Shown: positions 24,311 to 32,187, counted from the first letter of the stretch. The stretch: 64,000 nt of DNA from Mycobacterium sp. SMC-8 (GCF_025263565.1 NZ_CP079865.1:4092001-4156000), one strand, 5' to 3'. The notes: generated by a model not told the origin, from the letters alone. Made by a program: numbers and translations.

Positions 24311-25623
24311 ACGATTTACTTACCACGCTGTTGCAGAAGGTCGACGAGCCCGCCGCGAAATATGCGGACTTGGAACGCTATTACACCGCGACGCAGCCGT
24401 TGACGTTCTTGTCCCCGGAGGCGAAGACAGCGTTGGGGGACAGGTTCGGCCGGATGGCTGCGAACCTCCCCCGCCTCGCGGTCACGAGTTTGGCCGAACG
24501 GCTCCGCGTGGTCGGATTCGACGGTGTCGACGTGTTCGACGACTGGCAGCGCAACGACATGGACGAGCTGTCCGCAGTGGCCATCCGCGAAGCCCTGCTG
24601 CTGGGTTCGGCGTATGTGCTTGTGTGGGTGGACCGTTACGGCCGACCACAGGTCAGTGTCGAGTCAGCCAAGCAGATGTCATGCCTGCGCGACGCAGGCA
24701 CGAGACGCATCACGCACACCCTGAAGCGTTGGGAGACAGCCACAACGACCGAAGCCGTGCTTTACGGGCCGGACGAGATTGTCCGGTACCGGGCCAACGC
24801 CACCGGGGCGACCACGAACGGGTTTCATGCTGTGGAGTCCATCAGCAACCCGTTGGGTGTGCCGCCGGTCGTCAGGCTGTTGAACTCTGACCGCATCCTC
24901 GACGAGGGGGTTTCTGAGATAGAGGATTTGAAGCCTGTCGCAGACCTGCTTAACAAGCTGCTGGCGGATTTGGCTGTGGCGTCGGAGTATTCGGCGCGTA
25001 GCCGCCGATGGGCTACCGGTTTGGAACTGGACGAACGACCCATCCTCGACGACGACGGCAACGACACCGGCGAAACCGAACCAGTGAATCCTATCGACGA
25101 AGGCATGCGGATGATGGTTTCTGAATCCGAAAACACGAAATTCGGGCAATTGGACGGCGCGGACCTCGGAGGCTTCACCAACGCCGTAGACATTGTGCTG
25201 GGAATGGTGTCTGCCACGTCGGCGATGCCGATGCATTACCTCGGCGTGATGAACAATCAGCCGGCCAGCGCTGACGCGCTGCGCGCCAGTGAAGCGTCGC
25301 TCACCGCAAGAGCCGAGGCCCGCCAGAAGCAGTTCGGACGCGCATTCGAGGACGTGGCACGCCTCATCGTGGCTGTCCGGGACGGGGTGGACCCGCTCAA
25401 CGTCGATGTCCGGGTGAAGTGGGCTGACGCGTCCACCCGAAGTGTCGCCCAGGAGGCGGACGCGGTGACCAAAATGTTCGCCGCCGGTCTGCTGCCCGCC
25501 TCCTACGCCCTGCAACGACTCGGCTACAGCGACAGCGAGATTGAGGCTATCCGTATCGCCCGACGCACCGAAGCACTCGACACGGTAGGCGTGAATCTGC
25601 AAGCCCTGCCGAGGTCGGCGTGA
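24307..25623 (+). CDS. Portal protein (SPP1 Gp6-like)
   Basis: A 438-residue portal subunit of the Gp6-like type: LPRLAVTSLAERLRVVGFDG, EALLLGSAYVLVWVDRYGRP, ISNPLGVPPVVRLLN and TSAMPMHYLGVMNNQPASAD are the usual blocks. Twelve subunits form the DNA entry vertex. It overlaps the terminase stop by 4 bases and the next gene start by 4 bases, so it belongs to the same coupled run. Confidence 0.92.
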   Translation: MNDLLTTLLQKVDEPAAKYADLERYYTATQPLTFLSPEAKTALGDRFGRMAANLPRLAVTSLAERLRVVGFDGVDVFDDWQRNDMDELSAVAIREALLLGSAYVLVWVDRYGRPQVSVESAKQMSCLRDAGTRRITHTLKRWETATTTEAVLYGPDEIVRYRANATGATTNGFHAVESISNPLGVPPVVRLLNSDRILDEGVSEIEDLKPVADLLNKLLADLAVASEYSARSRRWATGLELDERPILDDDGNDTGETEPVNPIDEGMRMMVSESENTKFGQLDGADLGGFTNAVDIVLGMVSATSAMPMHYLGVMNNQPASADALRASEASLTARAEARQKQFGRAFEDVARLIVAVRDGVDPLNVDVRVKWADASTRSVAQEADAVTKMFAAGLLPASYALQRLGYSDSEIEAIRIARRTEALDTVGVNLQALPRSA

Positions 25624-26243
25624 CCGCCGTCGAGGACTTCCAGTCCGAAACCGAAACCCTGGCCGCCACGGTGCAACGTCACGTCCTGATGCTGTACGCC
25701 GCCTATCTTGCCGGGGAGCTTCCCGAGCAGGACGTCGTGCCGCTCATCGTCGCCGCCATCAACCAAGCCACCTCGGCGGCCGTGGCTTTGGGGGATGTGT
25801 GGCTGGTCGCACAGATTGAGGAACGGACCGGCGCAGCCGCGTTAGCGACCGGCGTTCCGCCGACCGACGACGCCGACCGGCTCACGAAGGCCGTCAGCAC
25901 CGTCCTCGCTGAGCGTGACAGCGCGTCACTCTCAAATCTGGAACCCGACCCCACCGTCACGCGCCTGGACCGACTGGCGCGGTCGGAGACGTTCGAGGCC
26001 GCCCAGAACGGGACGTGGCAGGCGATGCAGCAACAACCCCTAGTCGAGGGATGGGTCCGGCAGATGGAGGCCGGCAGGTGTCAGCTCTGTGAGTGGTGGT
26101 CCCGGGACAGCCGCGTGTGGCCGAAAGCCCACCCTTTCCAACGCCATAAGGGCTGCAACTGCCAGCCCCGAATCGTGCTGGCCGACAACATCAAATCCAC
26201 CGGATACACCAGAAGATTGGAGAGAAATGCCCGAGCAAGCTGA
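25620..26243 (+). CDS. MuF-like capsid morphogenesis protein
   Basis: A 207-residue protein in the MuF position after portal. The C-terminal CQLCEWWSRDSRVWPKAHPF and HKGCNCQPRIV (four Cys plus His) form the conserved zinc-like block seen in actinophage MuF-type minor head proteins. The N-terminal 120 residues are helical. It starts with a GTG overlapping the portal stop. The next gene begins inside its last 17 bases. Confidence 0.78.
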   Translation: MTAVEDFQSETETLAATVQRHVLMLYAAYLAGELPEQDVVPLIVAAINQATSAAVALGDVWLVAQIEERTGAAALATGVPPTDDADRLTKAVSTVLAERDSASLSNLEPDPTVTRLDRLARSETFEAAQNGTWQAMQQQPLVEGWVRQMEAGRCQLCEWWSRDSRVWPKAHPFQRHKGCNCQPRIVLADNIKSTGYTRRLERNARAS

Positions 26244-26670
26244 AGACACGGACACCCCCGACGACCTTCCCTTGCAATCGCAGGAAACGGGAGACGAACC
26301 CGATTTGGAATCGGGAAACCTCGAAGGGTCCGATTTGGAATCGGACCCCGAGATGTTCCCACTTGCCTACGTCGAACAACTGCGGCAGGAAAACGGCAAG
26401 TACCGGCAGCGCGCACAGCAGGCCGACACGTACGCCGAACGACTGCACACCGAATTAGTACGGGCCACTGGCAGGTTGGCCGACCCCACCGACCTGCCGT
26501 ACATCGAGGACCATCTTGTCGACGCCAACAAAATGGCGGACGCCATCACCGAACTGCTCAACCGCAAACCGCATTTGGCGGCCCGTCGCGCGTCCGGCGA
26601 CATCGGGCAGGGACACAACCCCTCGGCGGGAACCGTGGACCTGGCCGCGATATTGCGGGGTACCGGCTAA
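26227..26670 (+). CDS. Scaffold-like protein
   Basis: A 147-residue protein, strongly acidic at the N-terminus with a duplicated DLESGNLEGSDLESDPE segment, then a coiled-coil-prone stretch (YVEQLRQENGKYRQRAQQAD) and a C-terminal tail. These are standard features of phage scaffolding proteins that guide capsid assembly. It lies directly before the capsid gene. The ATG at 26227 overlaps the end of the MuF-like gene. Confidence 0.82.
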   Translation: MPEQAEDTDTPDDLPLQSQETGDEPDLESGNLEGSDLESDPEMFPLAYVEQLRQENGKYRQRAQQADTYAERLHTELVRATGRLADPTDLPYIEDHLVDANKMADAITELLNRKPHLAARRASGDIGQGHNPSAGTVDLAAILRGTG

Positions 26671-26722
26671 TACCCTCAGGGGGTATCCTGTAGGGGTCGG
26701 TCCTGGTGGCCGGCCCCTACAG
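26670..26722 (+). promoter_or_regulatory. Two tandem hairpins between scaffold and capsid genes
   Basis: ATACCC (26670-26675) pairs with GGGTAT (26681-26686). Then CTGTAGGGG and four more bases (26688-26700) pair with 26710-26722, giving a 13-bp stem with a 9-base loop (one G-T pair). The first overlaps the scaffold stop codon. There is no T-tract. They could be a partial terminator, an RNA processing site or a stabiliser setting capsid mRNA level. Confidence 0.6.
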
Positions 26723-26802
26723 CGTCCTGGCGGCGATGGGTCTCCCCGAACCCTCTTGAGGGTTGCGTTTGAAACGCGACCCCCTGTCACGCAAGGACTC
26801 CC

Positions 26803-27648
26803 ATGACTGAAACCACTGCCGCCAATCCGGAGCTGCTTGCCGACCAGGTATCCAGCCTGCTCGTTCAGCCCCTCGAAGCCGCCTCCGTCGTTCTCTCCAG
26901 CGGCCCCCGCATCTTCGACACCTCCGGCGTTCTCCGCATCCCGAAGCTCGTCTCCGGCTCCACCCCGACGTTCGTCGGTGAAGGTGGGCTCATCCCGGAC
27001 GACGCCGACGTCGACTTCGACGAGTTGGTCCTGATGCCGACCGAGCGTAAGAGCATTAAAACCATTCTGAAGTACACCGATGAGTTGGTGCGACAGTCCG
27101 TCATCGGCATTGACGCGGTGTTGAAAGCCCGTCTCGTCAAGGATGTTTCGGACGCCCTGGACAACGCTCTGCTGAAGGGCACCGGAGCATCGGACACCAT
27201 CACCGGCATCATCAACCAGCCCGACGTCCAGACCCACGTGTGGGACCCCACGGACCCGGATTCCATGCTGGACGCCATCGGCCTGGCCGTGGCCGCCGAG
27301 GTGACCCCGAATCGGTGGTTCCTCAACGGTGCCGATTTCGTTGCCCTTCGGAAGGTGAAGGAAGCGACCGGCTCGAAGAAGTACGTGCTGGAGTCCGACC
27401 TGACCAAGGACGCCACCTACCGACTTTTCGGAATCTCCGTCCAGGTGACGAACAAGCTGGCACCGGGGGATGCCATCCTGGCCGACATGTCGCAGGTGGC
27501 CATCGCCCGCGACATCGCACCCTCAGTCAAGGTGCTCACCGAGCGGTACGCCGAGTACGGAATGGTCGGCCTCCGGGTCCAGTGCCGTTACGACCTCGGC
27601 CTCCTGCACCCCGAAGGTGTCATCTACCTCACCGAGGGCGGCAGCTAA
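26803..27648 (+). CDS. Major capsid protein, HK97 fold
   Basis: A 281-residue capsid subunit of the HK97 family. Typical blocks: VLRIPKLVSGSTPTFVGEGG, LMPTERKSIKTILKYTDELV (E-loop/spine helix region), ALDNALLKGTG, and YAEYGMVGLRVQCRYDLGLL at the C-terminal P-domain. The protein is shorter than many siphophage capsids, in line with a small head. No protease gene is seen nearby, so maturation cleavage may be absent. It starts at an ATG 132 bases after the scaffold stop. Confidence 0.92.
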   Translation: MTETTAANPELLADQVSSLLVQPLEAASVVLSSGPRIFDTSGVLRIPKLVSGSTPTFVGEGGLIPDDADVDFDELVLMPTERKSIKTILKYTDELVRQSVIGIDAVLKARLVKDVSDALDNALLKGTGASDTITGIINQPDVQTHVWDPTDPDSMLDAIGLAVAAEVTPNRWFLNGADFVALRKVKEATGSKKYVLESDLTKDATYRLFGISVQVTNKLAPGDAILADMSQVAIARDIAPSVKVLTERYAEYGMVGLRVQCRYDLGLLHPEGVIYLTEGGS

Positions 27649-27966
27649 GTGGCCGTAGAGGCTGAACAGGTGGCGGCGTTCCTCGGACAACCAGAGAACG
27701 CCGCCACCCTGGCCACCGCCGAGCAGGCCATCCCGGTTGTCTCCACGATGCTGCGGGCCTACGTCCGTGGTGGAGCCGGTTGGGAGTCGAACGACGAGCT
27801 TGACGCGGTGATCGTCGCCGCAGCGGCCCGCATGGTGTCCAACCCGTCAGGGCTGGCACACGACGACACCGCCGGACCCTTCACCCGCAGCGTCCGGGGC
27901 GCATTCCAAGGCTGGACACTCGCGGAACTGTTCGTGTTGAACCGCTACAGAAAGACGGCGCTATGA
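27649..27966 (+). CDS. Head-tail connector (gp6-like adaptor)
   Basis: A 105-residue mostly helical protein, starting at the base after the capsid stop. VAAFLGQPENAATLATAEQA, then TMLRAYVRGGAGWESNDELD and FQGWTLAELFVLNRYRKTAL, resemble phage adaptor proteins that bind below the portal ring. The end overlaps the next gene by 4 bases. Identification rests on position and general pattern. Confidence 0.75.
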   Translation: MAVEAEQVAAFLGQPENAATLATAEQAIPVVSTMLRAYVRGGAGWESNDELDAVIVAAAARMVSNPSGLAHDDTAGPFTRSVRGAFQGWTLAELFVLNRYRKTAL

Positions 27967-28307
27967 CCCTCCCGGCCCGTCACACGGTCGGATGGCACAC
28001 CGTCGACACCGGAGCCGTAGACGGCGAAGGCAACCCCGTCATCGAGTACCTTCCCTCGCTCGACGAACCGGGCACACCGACCGCCGTCATCGGCTGGGCG
28101 ACACCGCAATCCACCGAACCCGAGATAGGTCGCGTCATCCACGACATCGACCTTTTTGTGCCACCGTCGGTCGCCGGACAGCCCGCCGATGTTGTGGACC
28201 TCCCGGATGGCCAGTACGAGGTCGTTGGGTGGCCGCTGGACTGGACCCACGGCCCCCACCGGTACGCCCCCGGTAAGGTCGTGCAACTCAAACGGGTGAC
28301 CGGCTGA
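27963..28307 (+). CDS. Head-completion (stopper-like) protein
   Basis: A 114-residue beta-rich protein. HTVGWHTVDTGAVDGEGNPV, DIDLFVPPSVAGQPADVVDL and DGQYEVVGWPLDWTHGPHRY match small phage head-closure proteins. It is the last rightward structural gene. The next genes that would normally follow (tail terminator, tube, tape measure) are missing. Confidence 0.72.
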   Translation: MTLPARHTVGWHTVDTGAVDGEGNPVIEYLPSLDEPGTPTAVIGWATPQSTEPEIGRVIHDIDLFVPPSVAGQPADVVDLPDGQYEVVGWPLDWTHGPHRYAPGKVVQLKRVTG

Positions 28308-28317
28308 TGGACAGCAG

Positions 28318-28351
28318 TGCGCCCCGGCCCTTGTCTGGGGGCCGAGGCGCA
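28318..28351. terminator. Bidirectional terminator-like hairpin
   Basis: TGCGCC at 28318-28323 and GGCCC inside it pair with GGGCC and GGCGCA (28346-28351), with a small internal mismatch. It lies between the convergent head-gene cluster and the minus-strand gene ending at 28365, where a shared terminator is expected. Confidence 0.65.
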
Positions 28352-28364
28352 TCTGTTTGCGTTC

Positions 28365-28649
28365 CTAGCTCGGTTCAGTGGTCGCGTTCTCAATCGCCTT
28401 CGTGAGCGTGTCGCGTAGGTACACAGCTTGGTCGACGCTGAGCCACGCCTCGGTACCGTCGTCTACCTCGTCGGGACCCGCCTCGATTCCAATCATGATC
28501 GGCTCCGCGAACCCATCATGTATCGAAGTCCAGACCGACACGTGGCGTAGCTTTCCTATGATGCTGGAGCCGTCAACGCCATCAGTCCAGTTGTGCTCTC
28601 TGTGATCGTCGTCGGTGTTGGTGCACCAATCGAACGCGCACTTGCTCAT
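28365..28649 (-). CDS. Phage-element hypothetical protein, 94 residues
   Basis: Not recognised. The protein starts MSKCAFDWCTNTDDDHREHN (Cys, Cys, His, a possible metal site), then carries a beta-rich segment (HVSVWTSIHDGFAEPIMIGI) and ends in a helix (WLSVDQAVYLRDTLTKAIEN). The C-terminal pattern is like that of the next gene (the two share a DQA...L helix), so they may be paralogues. The start overlaps that gene's stop by 4 bases. Confidence 0.66.
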   Translation of the reverse strand: MSKCAFDWCTNTDDDHREHNWTDGVDGSSIIGKLRHVSVWTSIHDGFAEPIMIGIEAGPDEVDDGTEAWLSVDQAVYLRDTLTKAIENATTEPS

Positions 28650-29056
28650 CGCTGGACCCACCCATCAATTAATGCTGCCGACTCCAGCAGGAGCGCCGCC
28701 AAGATCCGCGCCTGGTCGGAGTTCAGGCTTGCCGGTGCCCCGTCGATGTATACCGATGGCGCTTCACCATTGCTGCCGTCGTCGATATGGCCGTCACGGT
28801 GCTGGATGCAGGCAGTACTGACGAACACATCGGAGTCGATCACGTGGCGGTTGTAGCCGAGGATGACCCGGCGACCCTCACCGCCAGAACCCCAATCGTC
28901 GATTGTGTCTGCGCCTGCCGGCGATGCGGGCTCGGTGGCGCAGGCGTGGGTGTGGGCGCCGATTCCACCGCAGCATGTGCGGGTCGTCGAATCGACGGTC
29001 CAGGCGGGATCAGCCCATGGGGCGTCCGCGATGTTGTGGTCGGTTTCCGTACTCAT
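28646..29056 (-). CDS. Phage-element hypothetical protein, 136 residues (DUF6907-like)
   Basis: Cysteines and histidines cluster in the N-terminal half (TRTCCGGIGAHTHACA), and the C-terminus reads APSVYIDGAPASLNSDQARI then LAALLLESAALIDGW, a pattern common in actinobacterial DUF6907-type proteins. Function unknown. It is the first gene of a two-gene minus-strand unit beside attR, opposite to all other genes of the element, so it may be expressed from the integrated state. Confidence 0.66.
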   Translation of the reverse strand: MSTETDHNIADAPWADPAWTVDSTTRTCCGGIGAHTHACATEPASPAGADTIDDWGSGGEGRRVILGYNRHVIDSDVFVSTACIQHRDGHIDDGSNGEAPSVYIDGAPASLNSDQARILAALLLESAALIDGWVQR

Positions 29057-29151
29057 GCCAGCCTCCAGGTTGGGACTGACCGGGGCGGCTATTGCACGTT
29101 AGTTGCACGGGATTCACAAAGCGGGTCTAGATACATGCTCTGACCTGCATC

Positions 29152-29184
29152 GAACGTGGTGCGCGATACTGGGATTGAACCAGT
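29152..29184. repeat. attR: 33-bp direct repeat inside tRNA-Val(GAC)
   Basis: Exact copy of 17966-17998. Here it forms the 3' part of the intact tRNA gene, so the element supplies the functional 3' end after integration. Confidence 0.92.
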
Positions 29185-29231
29185 GACCTCTTCCGTGTCA
29201 GGGAAGCGCTCTCCCGCTGAGCTAATCGCGC
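29157..29231 (-). tRNA. tRNA-Val (GAC)
   Basis: Minus-strand cloverleaf with a perfect 7-bp acceptor stem (GCGCGAT/ATCGCGC), D arm GCTCAGCGGGAGAGC, anticodon loop CTGACAC (anticodon GAC), T arm ACTGGTTCAATCCCAGT and encoded CCA. It hosts the element at its 3' end. Confidence 0.96.
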
Positions 29232-29243
29232 CGGGAACACCTT

Positions 29244-29317
29244 TGGAGGTGGAGACGGGAATCGAACCCGTGTGCACGGCTTTGCAGGCCGTTGCCTCAC
29301 CACTCGGCCACTCCACC
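29244..29317 (-). tRNA. tRNA-Cys (GCA)
   Basis: Acceptor stem GGTGGAG/CTCCACC, anticodon loop with GCA, T arm ACGGGTTCGATTCCCGT, discriminator U and encoded CCA. It is 12 bases upstream of tRNA-Val and presumably in one transcript with it. Confidence 0.96.
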
Positions 29318-29342
29318 GCTGGGGTTGATGCCTGCACCCTCG

Positions 29343-29415
29343 AGCGGATGACGGGATTCGAACCCGCGACCCTCACCTTGGCAAGGTGATGCGCTACCAA
29401 CTGCGCTACATCCGC
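29343..29415 (-). tRNA. tRNA-Gly (GCC)
   Basis: Acceptor stem GCGGATG/CATCCGC, D arm GCGCAGTTGGTAGCGC, anticodon GCC, T arm GCGGGTTCGAATCCCGT. CCA is not encoded (next bases are CGA). First gene of the Gly-Cys-Val cluster. Confidence 0.95.
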
Positions 29416-29510
29416 GTGCCACGTGCGAGATCGTCGCCCGTCGCGATGCAGAACGATAGTCCAGGCAGCTAGGCAGACACAAATCCCTTGCTCGCGCGGC
29501 GCGCCGCGGC

Positions 29511-29924
29511 TCAGAACAGCTCATATGCCTGGCGGGATATCGCGAAGCCGCGGCCGTGGGAGTTGGAGCAGCGGATGCCCGAGGGTTCGCTCTCACAGCT
29601 CAATCCGCCGCCGACCCGTAACTGGCCGTAGTCCAGGGCCGGGCCGCTGCCCAGTGCGGTGTCGCCGGCGCACACGAATCGGGCGGGGCCGGTGGGTCCC
29701 AGGTAGATGCCCTGTCCGTAGTCGGTGAAGTCCGGGCAGTCGGCCGGCCGCGGGGGAGGCGTCCAGTCACGGGCCGCGATGTCGCAGCGCACCGAGTCCT
29801 CGGCGAGGATGCAGCCGATGTTGCCGCTCGGCGAGGTGAAGCCGACGACGTCGGCTCCGGCGGCAGAGCAGAGCGTCAGGGCGGCCGAAATCACGACAGT
29901 GGCGGCGAGCGCCCAACGCTTCAT
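29511..29924 (-). CDS. Secreted DUF6636-type protein (Rv2644c-like)
   Basis: A 137-residue exported protein. Signal peptide MKRWALAATVVISAALTLCS with cleavage near AGA|DVVGF, then the repeat-like block FTSPSGNIGCILAEDSVRCD and, at the C-terminus, LSCESEPSGIRCSNSHGRGF. Cysteines are paired and probably oxidised. Function unknown. It lies just upstream of the tRNA cluster, as in M. tuberculosis to my memory. Confidence 0.82.
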   Translation of the reverse strand: MKRWALAATVVISAALTLCSAAGADVVGFTSPSGNIGCILAEDSVRCDIAARDWTPPPRPADCPDFTDYGQGIYLGPTGPARFVCAGDTALGSGPALDYGQLRVGGGLSCESEPSGIRCSNSHGRGFAISRQAYELF

Positions 29925-30048
29925 ACGGCGACATTAGCGGCGCCATGCCCTGCGCCGCGCCCCGAAAACGGCGATTGCCTGCCAGCGGATTCTTGGGGGA
30001 CGAGTGCCGCGTGCTAGTCTTCTGCCTCGTTCGCATCGCCGAATATCC

Positions 30049-30123
30049 GGTCTCGTAGCTCAGTGGGAGAGCGTCCGCCTCACACGCGGAAGGTCGCTGG
30101 TTCGAACCCAGCCGGGACCACCA
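30049..30123 (+). tRNA. tRNA-Val (CAC)
   Basis: Acceptor stem GGTCTCG/CGGGACC, D arm GCTCAGTGGGAGAGC, anticodon CAC in CCTCACACG, T arm GCTGGTTCGAACCCAGC, encoded CCA. Opposite in orientation to the Val-Cys-Gly cluster. Confidence 0.96.
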
Positions 30124-30411
30124 GCAAACAGCTCAGGGGTATGTCCCGATAATCGCTCATCCGTGTCCCCGCGGTTCGCCGGTGGACGTGCTGGTCGCCG
30201 CCGGAGGGGCGGCTTGACTGCCGGCGATCAGCTTCGCAGGGCAGACGGTCGCGGCGACGATCGACGGTGATCACCTTTTCTGACCCCCGGGATCATTGCC
30301 GGATAAGCAGCCATCAGACCCGCTGACCGCATTGGCACCCGATGGTCTGCTTGCCCGCCCCAGCACGGTCCCATCCCGGCGAAGCAATAGGCGGCGGCCC
30401 CCGCCAGTTCG

Positions 30412-31896
30412 CACGAGCAATGATCAATACCTGTGGATGAGGCCCGAGGAGGCGGCCTGAAAGTGGGCGCACCTTCCCGAGGATGATCATCACGGAATCA
30501 GGTATTCGATCAAGACCGGCGTTGGCGCGCTGGTTGGGAAGGTACGCCCATGCTCACCGTAGTTCACGATGCCGAGGAGGCCAACGGCGGCGAGGCCGGC
30601 CGGTCGTTGTTGGACGAGATCGTCCGCGACGGGGCCCGGCAGATGTTGGCCGCTGCACTGCAGGCCGAGGTCGCCGCGTACGTAGCCGCATTCGCTGATC
30701 AGCTCGACGAGAACGGTCACCGACTGGTGGTCCGCAACGGCTATCACCAGCCGCGTGAGGTGTTGACCGCGGCCGGTGCCGTGCTGGTGAAGGCGCCGCG
30801 GGTCAACGATCGCCGTGTCGACCCCGATTCTGGTGAGCGGCAGCGGTTTTCCTCGGCGATCCTGCCGGCCTGGGCACGCAAGTCTCCGCAGATGAGTGAG
30901 GTGCTGCCGCTGCTGTATCTGCACGGCCTATCAACCAGCGACTTCGGGCCCGCACTCGAGCAGTTCCTCGGCTCGGGTGCCGGGTTGTCGGCCACCACGA
31001 TCACCGGTCTGACCGCGCAGTGGCAAGACGAAGCCCGTACGTTCGCTGCCCGGGACCTGTCCGGCAGCGACTACGTCTACCTGTGGGTCGACGGCATTCA
31101 CCTCAAGGTCCGCCTGGACCAGGAGAAGCTGTGCCTGCTGGTGATGCTCGGCGTGCGCGCTGACGGCCGCAAAGAGCTCGTGGCGATCACCGACGGCTAT
31201 CGGGAGTCATGCGAGTCGTGGGCGGATCTGCTGCGCGACTGCAAACGCCGCGGCATGACCGCCCCAGTGCTGGCCGTCGGCGATGGCGCGCTCGGGTTCT
31301 GGAAGGCGGTGCGGGAGGTATTCCCGTCGACCAAGGAGCAGCGCTGCTGGTTCCACAAGCAGGCCAACGTCCTGGCCGGGCTGCCGAAGTCAGCGCATCC
31401 GGCCGCGCTGGCGGCCATCAAGGACATCTACAACGCCGAAGACATCGACAAAGCTCAGGTCGCGGTCAAGGCCTTCGCGGTTGCCTTCGGCGCGAAGTAC
31501 CCGAAAGTGGTCGCCAAGATTGTCGACGACCTCGATGTCCTGCTGGAGTTCTACCACTACCCCGCCGAGCACTGGATCCATCTGCGTACCACGAATCCGA
31601 TCGAAAGTACCTTCGCCACAGTGCGTTTGAGAACGAAGGTCACCAAGGGTCCGGGATCGCGGGCCGCTGGATTGGCCATGGCCTACAAGCTGATCGACGC
31701 CGCGCAGGCCCGCTGGCGGGCCGTCAACGCCCCACATCTGGTCGCCCTCGTCCGCGCCGGAGCGGTCTTCCACAAAGGCAAACTGCTCGAACGACCCACC
31801 GACATCACCCCACCGACACCACCGTCAGACGGCGATCAGCACACCGAAACGGAGGTCGCCTGAAACACCCCGATCCACAGGTATTGACAATTGCTC
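30412..31896 (+). mobile_element. IS256-family insertion sequence with 9-bp target duplication
   Basis: Inverted ends contain GAGCAAT followed two bases later by TCAATACCTGTGGAT on the left (30415-30438) and its complement on the right (31873-31896). The host sequence CCAGTTCGC occurs directly outside both ends (30403-30411 and 31897-31905). This is the 8-9 bp duplication expected for the family. The element looks complete. Confidence 0.86.
30550..31863 (+). CDS. IS256-family (mutator-type) transposase
   Basis: A 437-residue DDE transposase. LWVDGIHLKVRLDQEKLCLL holds the first Asp, LAVGDGALGFWKAVREVFPS the second, and HLRTTNPIESTFATVRLRTK the Glu with the family's NPIES motif; RCWFHKQANVLAGLPKS is the C/H block. 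Full length, no frameshift, so probably functional. It starts at an ATG after the left inverted repeat. Confidence 0.95.
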   Translation: MLTVVHDAEEANGGEAGRSLLDEIVRDGARQMLAAALQAEVAAYVAAFADQLDENGHRLVVRNGYHQPREVLTAAGAVLVKAPRVNDRRVDPDSGERQRFSSAILPAWARKSPQMSEVLPLLYLHGLSTSDFGPALEQFLGSGAGLSATTITGLTAQWQDEARTFAARDLSGSDYVYLWVDGIHLKVRLDQEKLCLLVMLGVRADGRKELVAITDGYRESCESWADLLRDCKRRGMTAPVLAVGDGALGFWKAVREVFPSTKEQRCWFHKQANVLAGLPKSAHPAALAAIKDIYNAEDIDKAQVAVKAFAVAFGAKYPKVVAKIVDDLDVLLEFYHYPAEHWIHLRTTNPIESTFATVRLRTKVTKGPGSRAAGLAMAYKLIDAAQARWRAVNAPHLVALVRAGAVFHKGKLLERPTDITPPTPPSDGDQHTETEVA

Positions 31897-32187
31897 CCAG
31901 TTCGCCTCGGGATGCGCTGTCGGACACAGCGCCGTCTGACCTCGTCGCAATCGCGGCAGAAACCGCAGCCGATGTTGATGGGCGGACAATCCCGATCGCC
32001 TGGCGTTACCTGGCGAGACCGTGGACACCGCGCTGCCGACCTCGGCGACGATGCCGACGTCTCGTGCCCGACCACCATGCCTCGGTAGCGGTGATCTTGA
32101 CGAGTACTTCGGTCGGGTGCTCGATCTTGGTGTCCGGAACTCCTTGACAACGACCCCACCTGGTCCGTCGTACATAACTGCCCTCAT

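Larger units (their letters stand above)
17966..29184. mobile_element. phiRv1/phiRv2-like integrated element (possible capsid-forming phage satellite), 11.2 kb
   Basis: The element lies between 33-bp repeats in the 3' end of tRNA-Val. Order: integrase, Xis-like HTH, two small unknowns, P-loop ATPase, three small ORFs, HNH, terminase large subunit, portal, MuF-like, scaffold, HK97 capsid, two head-completion proteins, then two minus-strand genes. I see no tail, tape measure, lysin or holin. M. tuberculosis phiRv1 and phiRv2 have comparable size and content, and phiRv2 is, as I recall, in the same tRNA neighbourhood. All structural genes look intact. Confidence 0.9.
30334..32187 (-). pseudogene. 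Zn-dependent alcohol dehydrogenase remnant, interrupted by IS256
   Basis: Reading on the minus strand from 32187: MRAVMYDGPGGVVVKEF, then after a frameshift VPDTKIEHPTEVLVKITATE, then after more shifts VSPGDRDCPPINIGCGFCRD. The IS256 element (30412-31896) follows, and beyond it the homology resumes as AGAAAYCFAGMGPCWGGQAD and ends near RVP at about 30334. The order matches class III/formaldehyde dehydrogenase-like ADH. Several frameshifts and loss of the 3' two-thirds make it nonfunctional. The IS entered a gene that is now degenerate on both sides. Confidence 0.78.

Noticed and set aside
26285..26350. Short repeated GATTTGGAATCGG words as a possible CRISPR or iteron array
   Set aside because: Only two copies inside the scaffold gene, in frame, encoding the repeated acidic DLES segment.
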